A stretch of DNA of 64,000 bases from Drosophila miranda. Its lineage: Eukaryota; Arthropoda; Insecta; Diptera; Drosophilidae. Location of the stretch: contig NC_046673.1 of NCBI RefSeq assembly GCF_003369915.1, positions 23,985,718-24,049,717 on the forward strand. Reading direction: 5' to 3'. This document shows, piece after piece, positions 24,841 to 35,830 of this stretch. A model generated the notes under the pieces. The model worked only from the letters and a program-made list of their open reading frames with translations, was not told the origin of the DNA and did not search any database. The stretch's first letter is position 1. The number at the start of each line of letters is the position of its first letter. The position numbers and the translations under genes were made by a program.

Positions 24841-26901
24841 TCGCGCCACATGACGCCGTGCCATTAGACGACTTCCTTGTGCAGAAAAGTGGCATTTCAT
24901 AAGTGTTCGGGTTCCCATCCGAGGATGCTATTTATTATTTTTGGTTATGGGATACAAAAAAAAAAACGAATCGACGCCAGCATTTACATCCTATAAATGA
25001 TATCTGATGTTATTCTCCAGAAGCCTTAGGGCTTTCATCGCTTGTAGCAGACGCCCAAAAGTGCAGCGATCTATAGAGTTCAAGACACCATCTCCATTCT
25101 GACCTCATGCTCCGCCTCTGCCACACTTCACCCGCCAGAAAAATGTCAGTGTTCCCCATAAAAGTCCGTGTACCAAGCAGAGGCAAAAAGTCCGCAGTTT
25201 AAGAGATACAGATCTTTCAGCCGCACACAACCTGTTCTTCGGAGCGAAATTCTGTGGCCAAAGGCCTCTCCTCTCCTCCAGAGAATACGTGTGCAACAAA
25301 GCAAATATTGTCTACGGAAACTTGGTCGAGACCCAAGCGCCCAGCAAATAATGGTTTTCTGCTTTTAGCCTGACCCAAAAAACTACCGAAAAACGGGGGG
25401 CCCCAACATACATACATATAGACAATGCGGAAACGGGGGGAAGTACGATGTACAGTGAGCGGTCCCCCACGATTCCCTCAGAAATACATGCACACATATG
25501 TATGTCACAGAGAAGCCTTCTCTTCCATCTAGGCTGCGTTTCACTGTACATTTTCGTATACGGTTTGGGTTTCGGGTTTGGGTTGGTCTTCGCTTCGCTG
25601 TTTATTGTTAGGGATGGTGTCGGGACATTTCCGGCATGGACTTGAACAATAAAACAACAAAGAAGATAGAGAAAAAAGAGTGGAAAGAGAAAGAGTGAAC
25701 GAGATAGAGAGAGATAGAGATAGAGTGAGTGATGGGGTAAAGGCATACAATAATCAATTTGATGTCACCATCAGACCAGTTCGTGGTCGAGTCGTCACTC
25801 CTGGATCCCGGCTGTATATGAAAGCGGTCGACACCAGCGGCTGATGATTATGATGATGGTTGGATGATGACCATGACGATGACAATGACTCAACTTTGCA
25901 TACACTTTTACTCTCCTCCTTCTCGTCCGACAATGTTTCTTCGGCGTGGATAATGATGATGTGACACACATATCACACAAGAAATAGCAACAACAATCAG
26001 AAAACAAGGAAAATGCTTCCATCATCAGACCCGCTATCACCATCGTTGTTGTTTTTTTTTTCATGAAGGGGAAGGGGAGTGTGGCAAGAACGCAAGGGAA
26101 CGACAGAAACTGCATAACAACAGCAGCAAACCACAAAAGCAAAGACAAACACAAATTTACACCAACAACAACACTCACCAACGATAAAATCACACCAACA
26201 ACTATAGAAATAACCATACACCAACAAAAGACCAACACCAATTCATTTTATCAACACCAACTTCAATAGAAGTCACAACAACCTACCAACAATATATCAA
26301 AACTTTCAACAAAACTCCAACACCAATTCACACCTCTGACAACATACACAAGCAACAATGAAAGCCCTTAAGAGCGATACAACACCTATGCACACTCTCA
26401 ACAACATTCACCAACACCATGGTGCACATTTAATGACATACAACAACACTATTGAAATCCCTCAACAACGTACCAACAAAACCAATGCACACCAATAAAA
26501 CGGAATAACACCATCAAACCCAACAACAGCACCTTTCCGCACCAAAAAAAAAAAACACAACACCAACACCATACAACAGCGTCAACAGTACAAATCTACA
26601 CCCTCAACAATATTTTCAAAATCACCAATCTACACCCGCAACAATATATCCAATATCAGTATTATTCTTCGTCGAACAACAGCTTTACACCAACAGACCA
26701 TCGTAAAGCTCCAACACAATGCAACACCAACACACAATCCACAGAACACTCTCCAAACAACAAAAGCACGGCAGACGCCGACAACGACAACGACGTATGG
26801 GGGCACTGAAGATGAAGTCATCGTCATGTTGTTGCCTTGAAAAAGAAGCAACAACAACAACAGCAACGACTAAGCCAGCGTCTCGGCCTGGCCTAAAGCC
26901 C

Positions 26902-26926
26902 AAAAAAAAAAAAAAAAAAAAAAAAA
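26902..26926. repeat. Poly(A) run of 25
   Basis: An uninterrupted 25-nt A run. No processed-gene sequence is recognisable upstream, so it is not evidence of a retrocopy. Confidence 0.95.
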
Positions 26927-29515
26927 CACCAAATGGGAACGAAGCTTGCCAAGCAGAGGGGAAGAGCGGAGCGAAAGAAGAGAGAAATATAATAATAAAA
27001 TGTGTAATACAAGAAAACCATAAATAAGAAATTGCTGTTTAAGGCATGACGAAACTTTAATACCCTACAGTAGAAGGCGAAAGAGGAGGGAGCTAGGTGA
27101 TAGGAATGTTGGAATGCGGTAGAATGCATAGAACCTTACCATTAGATGGATTTGATGGGGATTTCGTAAACTTTAAAGAGGGATCACTCTTCCAGGGATA
27201 CATCCTCTACCCAATCATTCTTGGCTCAGCTATTGCCAGAGATACAACTCATTTTAGTGGAGAACTCTTCCCCCGAGATGGAGCGCAACCCAAAGGTCCA
27301 TAGACCACCCCGAAAGTGAGGGTATTTTTAGCCACGACCACCACATGGGCACCAAAGACAATTCAAACGACCACGCACGTTCAGTTCATTTGCTGGTTTT
27401 GCTTCTTTTTTTTTTAACGATATGCACATGGAAAACTTGAAAGCCTCTTGGATGCTAAAATGCCAATGAGTTTGTGGGGCACTTGACTTGGTCGCCGCCG
27501 CTGCATTCGCCTGATAATTGCCAGCCACTTCGGGGTGGATGCCAGCGCTGTGGAGGAGTGCTGCGATTTGGACCGGATTGGATTGGAGTGGGTAGCGGTA
27601 CCGGTAGCGGTAGCGGTAGTGCCTCTCATCGAAGAGTGGGATGTTGAAGCAATAGAGAAGATAGGGTGGGATGGCATGTCAATGGCCAATGACAATATTG
27701 ACCACCGGGTGGAGGGTGGAGGGTGGAGAGGGGACAGAGAGAGGTTTCTCCATTTCTTTCCACTTGCCTTAGGAAGTCACATCATTGGGGGTATCCAAGT
27801 CATCAATTTCTTCGACTGCAATTGATGGTAATTCATTCGAGTAATCATCAGTGGGGGAAACGCGGGGAGTCGAATCTAATGGACATGTGTAATCGCTTTC
27901 CCTTTGAGTGTCGCTGCATTTATGGAATCCAATTGACATCCGCCTTGAGGCAAACCTACATATACCCCATTTTGTTTTGAATTTATATATACTCGTGCCA
28001 TATTGTGGTAGATAATTTCAGAAATATATTTCCCCTATTTGGGGCTACAGAAACAACAATTAGTGGACTGCCTGCAGGGGTGTTACCCCTATCGTTCTCT
28101 CCGATACGCGATATCTTTTTACCCGCGATTCTAATTGGTATTTGGCCACAGACTTTCGAACCGCGCAATCCAATTGGAAGTCCATTCCATTCGTTTGTTC
28201 CGTTTATGGCAGCAATTGGGAAATGGGACACTGCTCGAGGAGGGGGGGGGACGGAACGAAACGGGGCAGCCATCAAAGTTGGAAGCGCCATAAAAGTTTA
28301 ATTACATGAAATTATTTATGTAAAGAAACGTTGGACTGCGTTTCTTTCATTTCGTTTGTTATTTATAATTTGTTAACAACCTTTTGGGAGCGGAGAGTGG
28401 ATAATGGATAATGCTGGAGTGGAGCGGAGTGGAGTGGCGTGGCGTGGAGCGGAGGGACGTGACGTGACGTGAGGAGGAGAGGATGCCTTCGAGGCAAAAC
28501 AGAAAGTGAAACGACGGACAGGTTTTTTTTCGGTGTGTGGCAATTTCCGTTTCCCACGGAGCGAGGACGGCAAAAAACAGACAACAATAAGAATTATAAT
28601 AATAATAATAAAGACACGAGTCCCACCACCATACTAAAAAATGAAATATGTAATAATAAAAACTGATTTTGGTAAAAGAAAGTCGAAGGAAAGATTGTGA
28701 AATGGAATCTATGGATCGGTGCAAGGCTTATCCCACGATCGGAGATCGATTGTGATCAGTAAATATAGTACAAGGCCATATATCATAATGATTTAGTTCT
28801 TTAATAGATGAAATCTCCACCAGATGATTCTCCCCACCGAAGGGAGGGAGGGCCCTGGAAAATGGGCACTTTCCACCCGAAATCGCAAATGGAAATCAAA
28901 ATATTGTACCGTTCCGTAGTATAAATATGGGATTGGATGGAAATCTTAAATTGGAGCCGGCTGTTGGAACCACCCGCTTCGGCGACGAGGAAAGTGTGGG
29001 CTAATGTAGCTGTAATATATACACATTTTTGTATTTTTGTCCCTAACACATTCATAAATCCATGCACACACACACACGCATACGCATGGGAGCGTGCATG
29101 TGCATGCAAATGCAATCACCCACACGCACACACACACAACACACACATCTTACAAAGAAACGCACAGTGCAAGAGGGAGCGAGGGAGAGCAGTTGATGAG
29201 AGCAGAGGCGGCGTGGGATCGGGGGGCGGAAGCATTAGGCAGAAGCTTGAGAGTTTTTCGCCAAGGCAGCGCACTCTTTATTTTTCTGCTCCCACCCGTC
29301 ACCTTCTTTTGCTGTTACTCCTTCTCCCGCCAGCTCTTACTCTTTTTCCTTTCCTTTTTTCAACTCTTTGTCCTTCTCCTCCTCTTGCCCGTCTCTTTCC
29401 ACTTTCCTGTTCAACTTTGCCTTGTGCGTGCTTGCAACTGCAATTGCTGCTGCTTACGTCGCTGCCTGCCCGTTGTTGTTCTTGCCGCTGTTCTGCCACC
29501 ACCCGCCTTGGGACA

Positions 29516-29516
29516 C

Positions 29517-29541
<25 letters not shown>
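29516..29541. repeat. (CA)n microsatellite
   Basis: A CA run followed by a short TA run, in intergenic DNA. Confidence 0.95.
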
Positions 29542-29548
<7 letters not shown>

Positions 29549-30530
29549 CATGCATTTTTTGAGAGCGTAACTTGTGTTGATGTTCGATTTTTCATCATTC
29601 TTGAGCCTTTCTTGTGTGCATTTTTCATTCAAATAAATACACAGGAAAAAACACAACAGGCTTACACTATAGTGTGTTTATTAACTGTAATTATAGCTTT
29701 TATTTAATTACTTTTGGCGCGACAAAAGCAGCAGTAGCAGCAAAAACAACAACAACAACAAAAAGCCCTTTGCCGATGCTAAGGTTATGTATATAGCCAT
29801 ATAACTCTCCCACTCACACACACACTCCAGTTTGAATGAACAACATTTGGCAAAAGAACAAAATAACACTCACACTAACTCACACAAAAAAAAAAATAAA
29901 ACACACGCTCAGCAAAAGGGGGGAGGGACGCACTCGGGCAGATTTATATTTTACACGTGAGAGAGCGAGAGTGAATAAATAATTTACTCATTTATTTACC
30001 AGCAGAATCTGTTTTTACTATATGCTTCGCGACGACCCAACGAGAAACCGACAATCCGACGACCCGACAGGAGATGTATTATTTGATAATATATTTGTGG
30101 AGATATCTCTCACTCAGAACTGGAAAAACAGTTCGATTTCGTTGCTCCGTACAAATACTCTTTGGTATTCCCCAAAGCCAAAATCACAGTTAGTTTTGTG
30201 TTTGTTTTTTGTGTTTACACTTGCTCGATTCATTACATGGCAACTACACGGTAACTACAAATTTTCTACATAATGGGAGGAAAAAGGGGGTATGGACAGC
30301 AGGCAAAGCAGCACAGAAAATGCCACGCATGCAAGGTGGAGTCTCCCTTTTGCCTAATATACCTTGAGACGAAATCGGCTTTTTGTCTGCAAGGTTTGTT
30401 CTCCCTCAAAACCCGCCGAGGTGAGGTTCGTACGAGCCTTGCGATATGCTTTTGCTTGTTGTCCATACCATACCCCTTTCTTATAACCCATTCAAAAATA
30501 CGCTCGTGTTTTCGTTGCAGGAGAGAGCAG

Positions 30531-30541
30531 CAGTGTGACCG
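30531..30541 (-). promoter_or_regulatory. Core-promoter motif 1 match upstream of Stt3A
   Basis: CAGTGTGACCG is the exact reverse complement of CGGTCACACTG, the Drosophila motif 1 found in TATA-less housekeeping promoters. It lies about 600 bp before the Stt3A start codon. A single match is weak evidence for a start site. Confidence 0.4.
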
Positions 30542-30639
30542 TCTTTTTGTAGATCCATGTCATCTTTCCTGTGAACTTGAAAAAAAACGATATCTTTCAC
30601 CTGAATTGCGCTTATTAAATTTTCATTATTTTCGGTGGA

Positions 30640-30880
30640 ATATTAAAATACCCTCTTGGTTTACAATGGTTTAATCGTTCTCCGTTAAGGATTGAAAACC
30701 ATATTGCTCAATTTTGATGTTCCGTCGAATATTATTAGCTAGATAGGACATTTAGCCATGCCCGCATAGATTCAATTTTGACCTCAACAAATTTTGAAAA
30801 TTATATATACGGTATATTTTGAAATTTGTGACGTAGTTTCGGTATAAATCTGAGGGTCAGACCGTACATCCTATCGACAA
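30640..30880 (-). repeat. Diverged interspersed repeat, copy A
   Basis: Read on the minus strand it begins TACGGTCTGACCCTCAGA, then ACGTCACAAATTTCAAAATA, and later AGCTA..TAATATTCG. The same order of blocks occurs on the plus strand near 39010-39260 and 39735-40090. It sits just upstream of Stt3A. The family is not identified. Confidence 0.55.
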
Positions 30881-31134
30881 GTCCACTGTGAACGACCCAA
30901 TATCCCCACCCACTGCGAACTGGTTCCGCCACGAATATATTTCCGAGTTCCGTCGCGCAGTTTAAAAGTATTTGTTCGTCCCAAAATCAACTGTGAAGGT
31001 AATGTGCAGGACAAGCGCGTGCATTGGAGCTGTAACCTTAATACCGGGTTAATAACCTTACCTACGTGTAGTGTGTAGTTCTATCCCGCAACACCCCCAA
31101 TCCCAGCAACCGGCACACACGGACCGGCAAAACT

Positions 31135-34100
31135 ATGGCCGTGGACATTGGAGGAGGCGTGGGCGGTAGCGCCGCCAGCAGGGCCAAGGGTATCCTGACC
31201 TGGGAAAAGCAAGAGCATCTGCTCAGGCTGGTCATCCTCATACTGGCTGCAGTGCTGTGTAAGTACTATGTGCAACGAAATGCATTTCAAGATGCTAAAA
31301 TGCAAAAATGTGTGTGTGAGCGTGAACCAAAACGGCTCGTGCGAACCGGTTCAAGCGAGCGCTCCTATCGATAACCCTGAACCGACTGAATCAAACAACG
31401 GTGCTTATCGAACGCTCCCCCCCTTTTCCATTTTCTTTCCGCCTCCGGGTTCCAGCCTTCGCCACGCGCCTTTTTTCTGTGCTGAGGTTCGAAAGTGTCA
31501 TCCATGAATTCGATCCGTACTTCAACTACCGCACCACGCGGTTCCTGGCCGAGCAGGGCTTCTACAAGTTCCACAATTGGTTCGATGAGCGCGCCTGGTA
31601 TCCGCTGGGCCGCATCATCGGCGGCACCATCTACCCGGGGCTGATGCTCACCTCCGCGGCCCTGTACCGAATCATGTGGCTGCTGAACATCACCATTGAC
31701 ATACGCAATGTGTGCGTCTTTCTGGCCCCCTTCTTCTCGTCCCTGACAGTGCTGGTCACCTACGCCCTGACCAAGGAAATCCATGTAAGTCGCCCCGCCC
31801 CCGTTGGAGGTTATGTCGCGCACGTGGATGTAACTTTTATCTCCCCGCGCAGAGCACTGGTGCTGGCCTGGTGGCTGCCGCTCTGATCTCCATTGTTCCC
31901 GGCTATATATCGCGATCGGTGGCCGGTTCCTACGACAACGAGGGCATCGCCATCTTCTGCATGCTCTTCACCTATTATCTGTGGATAAAGGCGGTCAAGA
32001 CGGGCACCATCTTCTGGTCGGCCATGTCCGCACTGGCCTACTTTTACATGGTGTCCTCTTGGGGCGGCTATGTGTTTCTCATCAATCTGATACCGCTGCA
32101 TGTGCTGGCCCTGATGATAACCGGACGATTCTCGCACAGGATCTACATTGCCTACAGCACGCTCTACTGCGTGGGCACCATTCTGTCCATGCAGATATCG
32201 TTTGTGGGCTTCCAGCCCATCCAGAGCTCCGAGCATATGCTGGTAAGTGCCAACCGACCACGAGAACTGTCTTCCTTTTTACCTAATTTTCGGATCAAAT
32301 GTGATGATTACTTTTGTAATTCTTGATAGGAAGAGTATGAAACATAATGAGTACGAACAAACCAAACTGATTTGATCCTTAAATGCCATTCCGTTCCCCC
32401 ATACAACTCTCCCGCGTTGTTCAGTGCTAATGCTCTTCGTTTTGGACCTTTTTGCAGGCCCTTGGCGTCTTTGGTCTGTGCCAGATCCATGCGTTTGTGG
32501 ACTACCTGCGCTCTCGCATACCCAAGGATCACTTTGAGCTGCTCTTCAAGACGCTGGTCTCGAGCGTGCTCACTTTGGTCCTGGTCGTGGGCACTCTGCT
32601 AACTATTACCGGCAAAGTGTCGCCCTGGACGGGCCGCTTTTACTCGCTGCTGGATCCGTCCTACGCCAAGAATCACATTCCCATCATTGCCTCCGTGTCG
32701 GAGCACCAGCCCACGTCCTGGTCATCATTTTACTTTGATCTTCAGGTGAGTTTTCTTTGGTTTTTGGCATGGAGCCAACAGGCTTTTGTTGTGCCCTCCC
32801 CCCGCCAGTGATGAAAACCTAACAACGATGCGAATGAGCTGCGACTTAATGCATTTAATGATTACCTAGCACTTTGATCGCTGAAGGCGTCCCCCGATCC
32901 TATACGGCCACCCTCCTCCTCCTGATCCGACTAATGAATGTTTCTCCCCTCCCCAGATTCTGGTGTTTTTGTTTCCCGCCGGCCTCTACTTTTGTTTCTC
33001 GAAACTCACCGACTCGAACATCTTCATCATTTTGTATGGCGTGACGAGCATCTATTTTGCTGGTGTCATGGTGCGCCTCATGCTGGTGCTGGCCCCCGTG
33101 ATGTGTGTGCTGTCGGGCATCGCGATCTCCCATCTGCTGGCCAAGTATATCAAGAGCGTGGACGGTGGCGGCACCCCGAAGCCCACGGACAGCAAGCGAC
33201 ACCACAAGAAGCTCGAGCAGCAGACGGGCGGGGTCAAGAGCGAGGTGGCCATCGGTTTTGTGGGCATCATCACAATGATGCTGATTGTCTACACGCTCCA
33301 CTGCACGTGGGTCACCTCGGAGGCCTACTCCTCGCCCAGCATCGTGCTGAGTGCTCGCTCCCACGACGGTGGTCGGATCATCTTTGACGACTTTCGAGAG
33401 GCCTACTACTGGCTGCAGATGAACACACCAGAGGTGGGCATGCATGCAAATCCTAATTCCAATACCCATTCCCCCCTTCAATGATGACTATTTGTAAATT
33501 CTTGATAGGAAGAGTATGAAACATAATGAGTACTAAAACAATATCTGACGAATTCCAATAATATCCCTTTTATGATCCCACTCTTTAGAGACGTTTCCCA
33601 TCCAATTATTCATCGCTCTCTTTTTCTCCTTCTGTCTGTTTTGTAGGATGCCCGTATTATGTCCTGGTGGGACTATGGCTATCAGATCACGGCCATGGCC
33701 AATCGCACCATTTTGGTGGACAACAACACCTGGAACAATACGCATATCTCGCGCGTGGGCCAGGCCATGGCATCGTCCGAGGAGAAGGCCTACGAGATAA
33801 TGCGCGAACTGGACGTCGACTATGTCCTGGTGATCTTTGGCGGCCTCACCGGCTACTCCTCAGACGACATCAATAAGTTCCTGTGGATGGTGCGCATCGG
33901 CGGCAGCACAGATCGTGGGGCGCACATCAAGGAGAAGGACTACTATGCGGCCAATGGGGAGTTCCGTGTCGACAAGGAGGGCTCCCCCACGCTCCTCAAT
34001 TGCCTCATGTACAAGATGTGCTACTATCGCTTCGGCCAGATGTACACCGAAGGTGGCAAGGCGCAGGGCTACGATCGAGTGCGCGCTGCCGAAATCGGCA

Positions 34101-34201
34101 ACAAGGACTTTGAGCTGGACGTCCTCGAGGAGGCATACACCACGGAGCACTGGCTGGTGCGCATCTACAAGGTCAAGGATCTACCCAATCGCGGGGTCTA
34201 G
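31135..34201 (+). CDS. Stt3A: Oligosaccharyltransferase catalytic subunit STT3A
   Basis: The ER-membrane enzyme that transfers the lipid-linked glycan to Asn in N-X-S/T sequons. Six exons, 31135-31258, 31456-31784, 31853-32242, 32458-32745, 32957-33433 and 33647-34201, join in frame to 720 aa. Visible family hallmarks are the first-loop acidic motif EFDPYFNYR (D61), [10 protein letters not shown], the SVSEHQP loop, multiple hydrophobic spans, and the sequon-binding motif WWDYGYQ (543-549) in the last exon. I call the A paralogue because the protein ends shortly after [14 protein letters not shown], like STT3A, and lacks the long basic tail of STT3B. All donors and acceptors are canonical. An identical 36-mer occurs in the introns at 32319 and 33498. 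Confidence 0.95.
32319..32354 (+). repeat. 36-bp intronic repeat, copy 1 (Stt3A intron 3)
   Basis: Starts ATTCTTGATAGG and ends CATAATGAGTAC. It is identical over 36 bp to 33498-33533 in intron 5 of the same gene; the preceding bases (GATGATTACTTTTGTA versus GATGACTATTTGTAA) are also similar. Confidence 0.95.
33498..33533 (+). repeat. 36-bp intronic repeat, copy 2 (Stt3A intron 5)
   Basis: Second copy of the block at 32319-32354, same orientation, in the 213-bp intron between Stt3A exons 5 and 6. Confidence 0.95.
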
Positions 34202-34467
34202 GGCGATACGTCAAACCCCAAAGCATTCCATCTCGTTCTCCCTCTCTCTGTCTCTTTTGTGTGGGGTGCACTTGCACTTGTATATTACCTCTCCCTATCC
34301 CTCTCTATCTCACGGAAACCGCATTTAGTAATCTCGCGCTCTCGCTGCTCTCTATCTCGCTCTCCCTCTCATTTATCTCCTGTCGGGGGCACGGCACTTA
34401 GTTTTAAAATCATGTATTTTTTTGCCTCTAGTATTTGTGTCTATCTGTAAATGATGGTTCGGAATAG

Positions 34468-34482
34468 AAGAGCCCTGCATGA

Positions 34483-34490
<8 letters not shown>
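34468..34490 (+). mobile_element. Possible solo end of a hAT element
   Basis: The sequence AGAGCCCTGCATGAGCACAC nearly repeats the terminal inverted repeat of the full hAT element at 45776-48347, whose ends read TAGAGCCCTGCACGAGTACA and TAGAGCCCTGCATGAGTGCA. No partner end or target duplication is seen nearby, and a CA repeat follows at once. It may be a remnant or chance. Confidence 0.4.

Positions 34491-34554
<64 letters not shown>
34484..34554. repeat. (CA)n microsatellite
   Basis: About 70 bp of nearly pure CA in the Stt3A 3' region. Confidence 0.95.
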
Positions 34555-34555
<1 letters not shown>

Positions 34556-34916
34556 CCTCTCTCTCTCACTTTGGCACTGTTATTACTCTCTTTGTTCGTT
34601 CTCTTTGCCTTTTGAGTGGTGAGTGTCGAATATACTGTGTGTACTCATGAAAGGGCCCTGCCCTCGAAGGCGAGTCCTATCCTGCATTGTGTAAGCGAAA
34701 AGATCGAAATATATATTGTATATTCTCTGATGACAAATCTGATAACAAAAAACCCGAGTCTTATTGGCATTTTGGGCAGCTAAATGGGACGGACGGGACT
34801 TGTGTGGATCCTTAGACCTTTAAATTCTTCAGGAATGAAATGCCACCAAAAACTCCATCTGCTCAAGTGCCCTCGTTTTTGCAATCTCCCCAAAGGAGAA
34901 AGCGTCGCCAGGCTGA

Positions 34917-35476
34917 TCAAAATCGAGGAGCGAAGATCCACAGGGAGGCGGTACAGGCGCAGCAGAGCTCTTCAGGGGAGGGCATTCCATCGATCTTATC
35001 TTTCAAGTAGCGGCCTTGCCGTACGGTGATGGTCTTGAGCTTCAGCTCGTATTCCTCGCCAATATGCGCCGACGCAGATCTGTGATGGGACTCTCTTTGG
35101 CTATCGCTGTACAGACACTTTTGCACATGGGCCGTCAGCCGGGGATAGATGATCTGGCGGGGAGACCTGCGGCCTCTGCATAGGCCCTGCGGATAATCAG
35201 GGCATTGTCGTTGTACAGAGATACAGATAGTATCCAGTGCTGGCCGCGCGATCTGTTGAACAGCTTCGTCTGCAAAATGCACGTGAGAACCAGCGGTTTC
35301 AAATCCGTAAAAAAGCGATTCCTCAATTCAAAGTTTCTCCTTTTGTCCGCCACTGCGGACGAATCGATATCTGACAAAAGCTTTCTGCCACATATAAGTG
35401 ATCGGCTTGTCACTCGACAAAAGCTGAAACTTATAAAAAGTCCAGAGCATCCCTTCAAAGCCTTTTTATGGCGCAT
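34917..35476 (-). pseudogene. Probable broken reading frame of unknown identity
   Basis: Two overlapping minus-strand frames (35476-35135 and 35282-34917) look like one protein interrupted by a frameshift at about 35160: the first is protein-like up to RRAYAEAAGL, and the second then continues RQIIYPRLTAHVQKC and IGEEYELKLKTITVRQGRYL before a stop at about 34917. Composition is ordinary for a folded protein rather than repeat-derived. I do not recognise the family. It lies between Stt3A and Cbs, with no clear promoter or splice sites. Alternatives are a two-exon gene with an unnoticed splice, or chance. Confidence 0.35.
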
Positions 35477-35830
35477 CGTTTAGAAATGAATCATGATGTT
35501 CTGCTTCTTCCATTCAATGAGGTTTTGTTGGTCTTGGAAGCACCACCAGCGATTATATGCCAAACTACTGTTTTAATGCGCAATCCACTGCAAATGACAA
35601 TCACATCCCGATGGCAGCACCAGCAGCCGCTTTTTGAATTTGAATTTAAATTTAAATTTAAAATTGTGTATAATAAAAATTCCTTTATTACAAAAATAGA
35701 CAAATGCATGCGAGTGGGTAGACGAATAAGTTATCAGCTGGTAGCTACAGTCAAGTCAGAATATATGGGACACAAACTGGGATTCGGGGATGTTTTTTGT
35801 TATTCCTTTCTTATGTATAGGAGAAGTCCT

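Larger units (their letters stand above)
24841..30500. other. Gene-free stretch between bves and Stt3A
   Basis: I see no supportable gene. It contains a G-poor, CAACA-rich stretch on the plus strand (about 26100-26720), a 25-nt A run (26902-26926), CA runs (29076-29160 and 29516-29541) and AT-rich DNA. The longest frame (28937-29707, plus) is low complexity, runs through CA and CT tracts, and has no splice or homology support. Confidence 0.6.
34202..34916 (+). other. Stt3A 3' UTR and flank
   Basis: CT-rich sequence follows the stop codon, then a hAT-end-like sequence (34468-34490), a long CA run (34484-34554) and AT-rich DNA. No canonical AATAAA is obvious close to the stop, so the poly(A) site is not placed. 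Confidence 0.5.

Noticed and set aside
26902-26926. Poly(A) run as the tail of a retrocopy
   Set aside because: No gene-like sequence or target duplication is found upstream; the flank is CAACA-rich DNA.
28937-29707. 256-aa plus-strand frame, the longest in 24-31 kb
   Set aside because: It runs through CA and CT tracts and polypyrimidine DNA. No conserved motif, no splice support.
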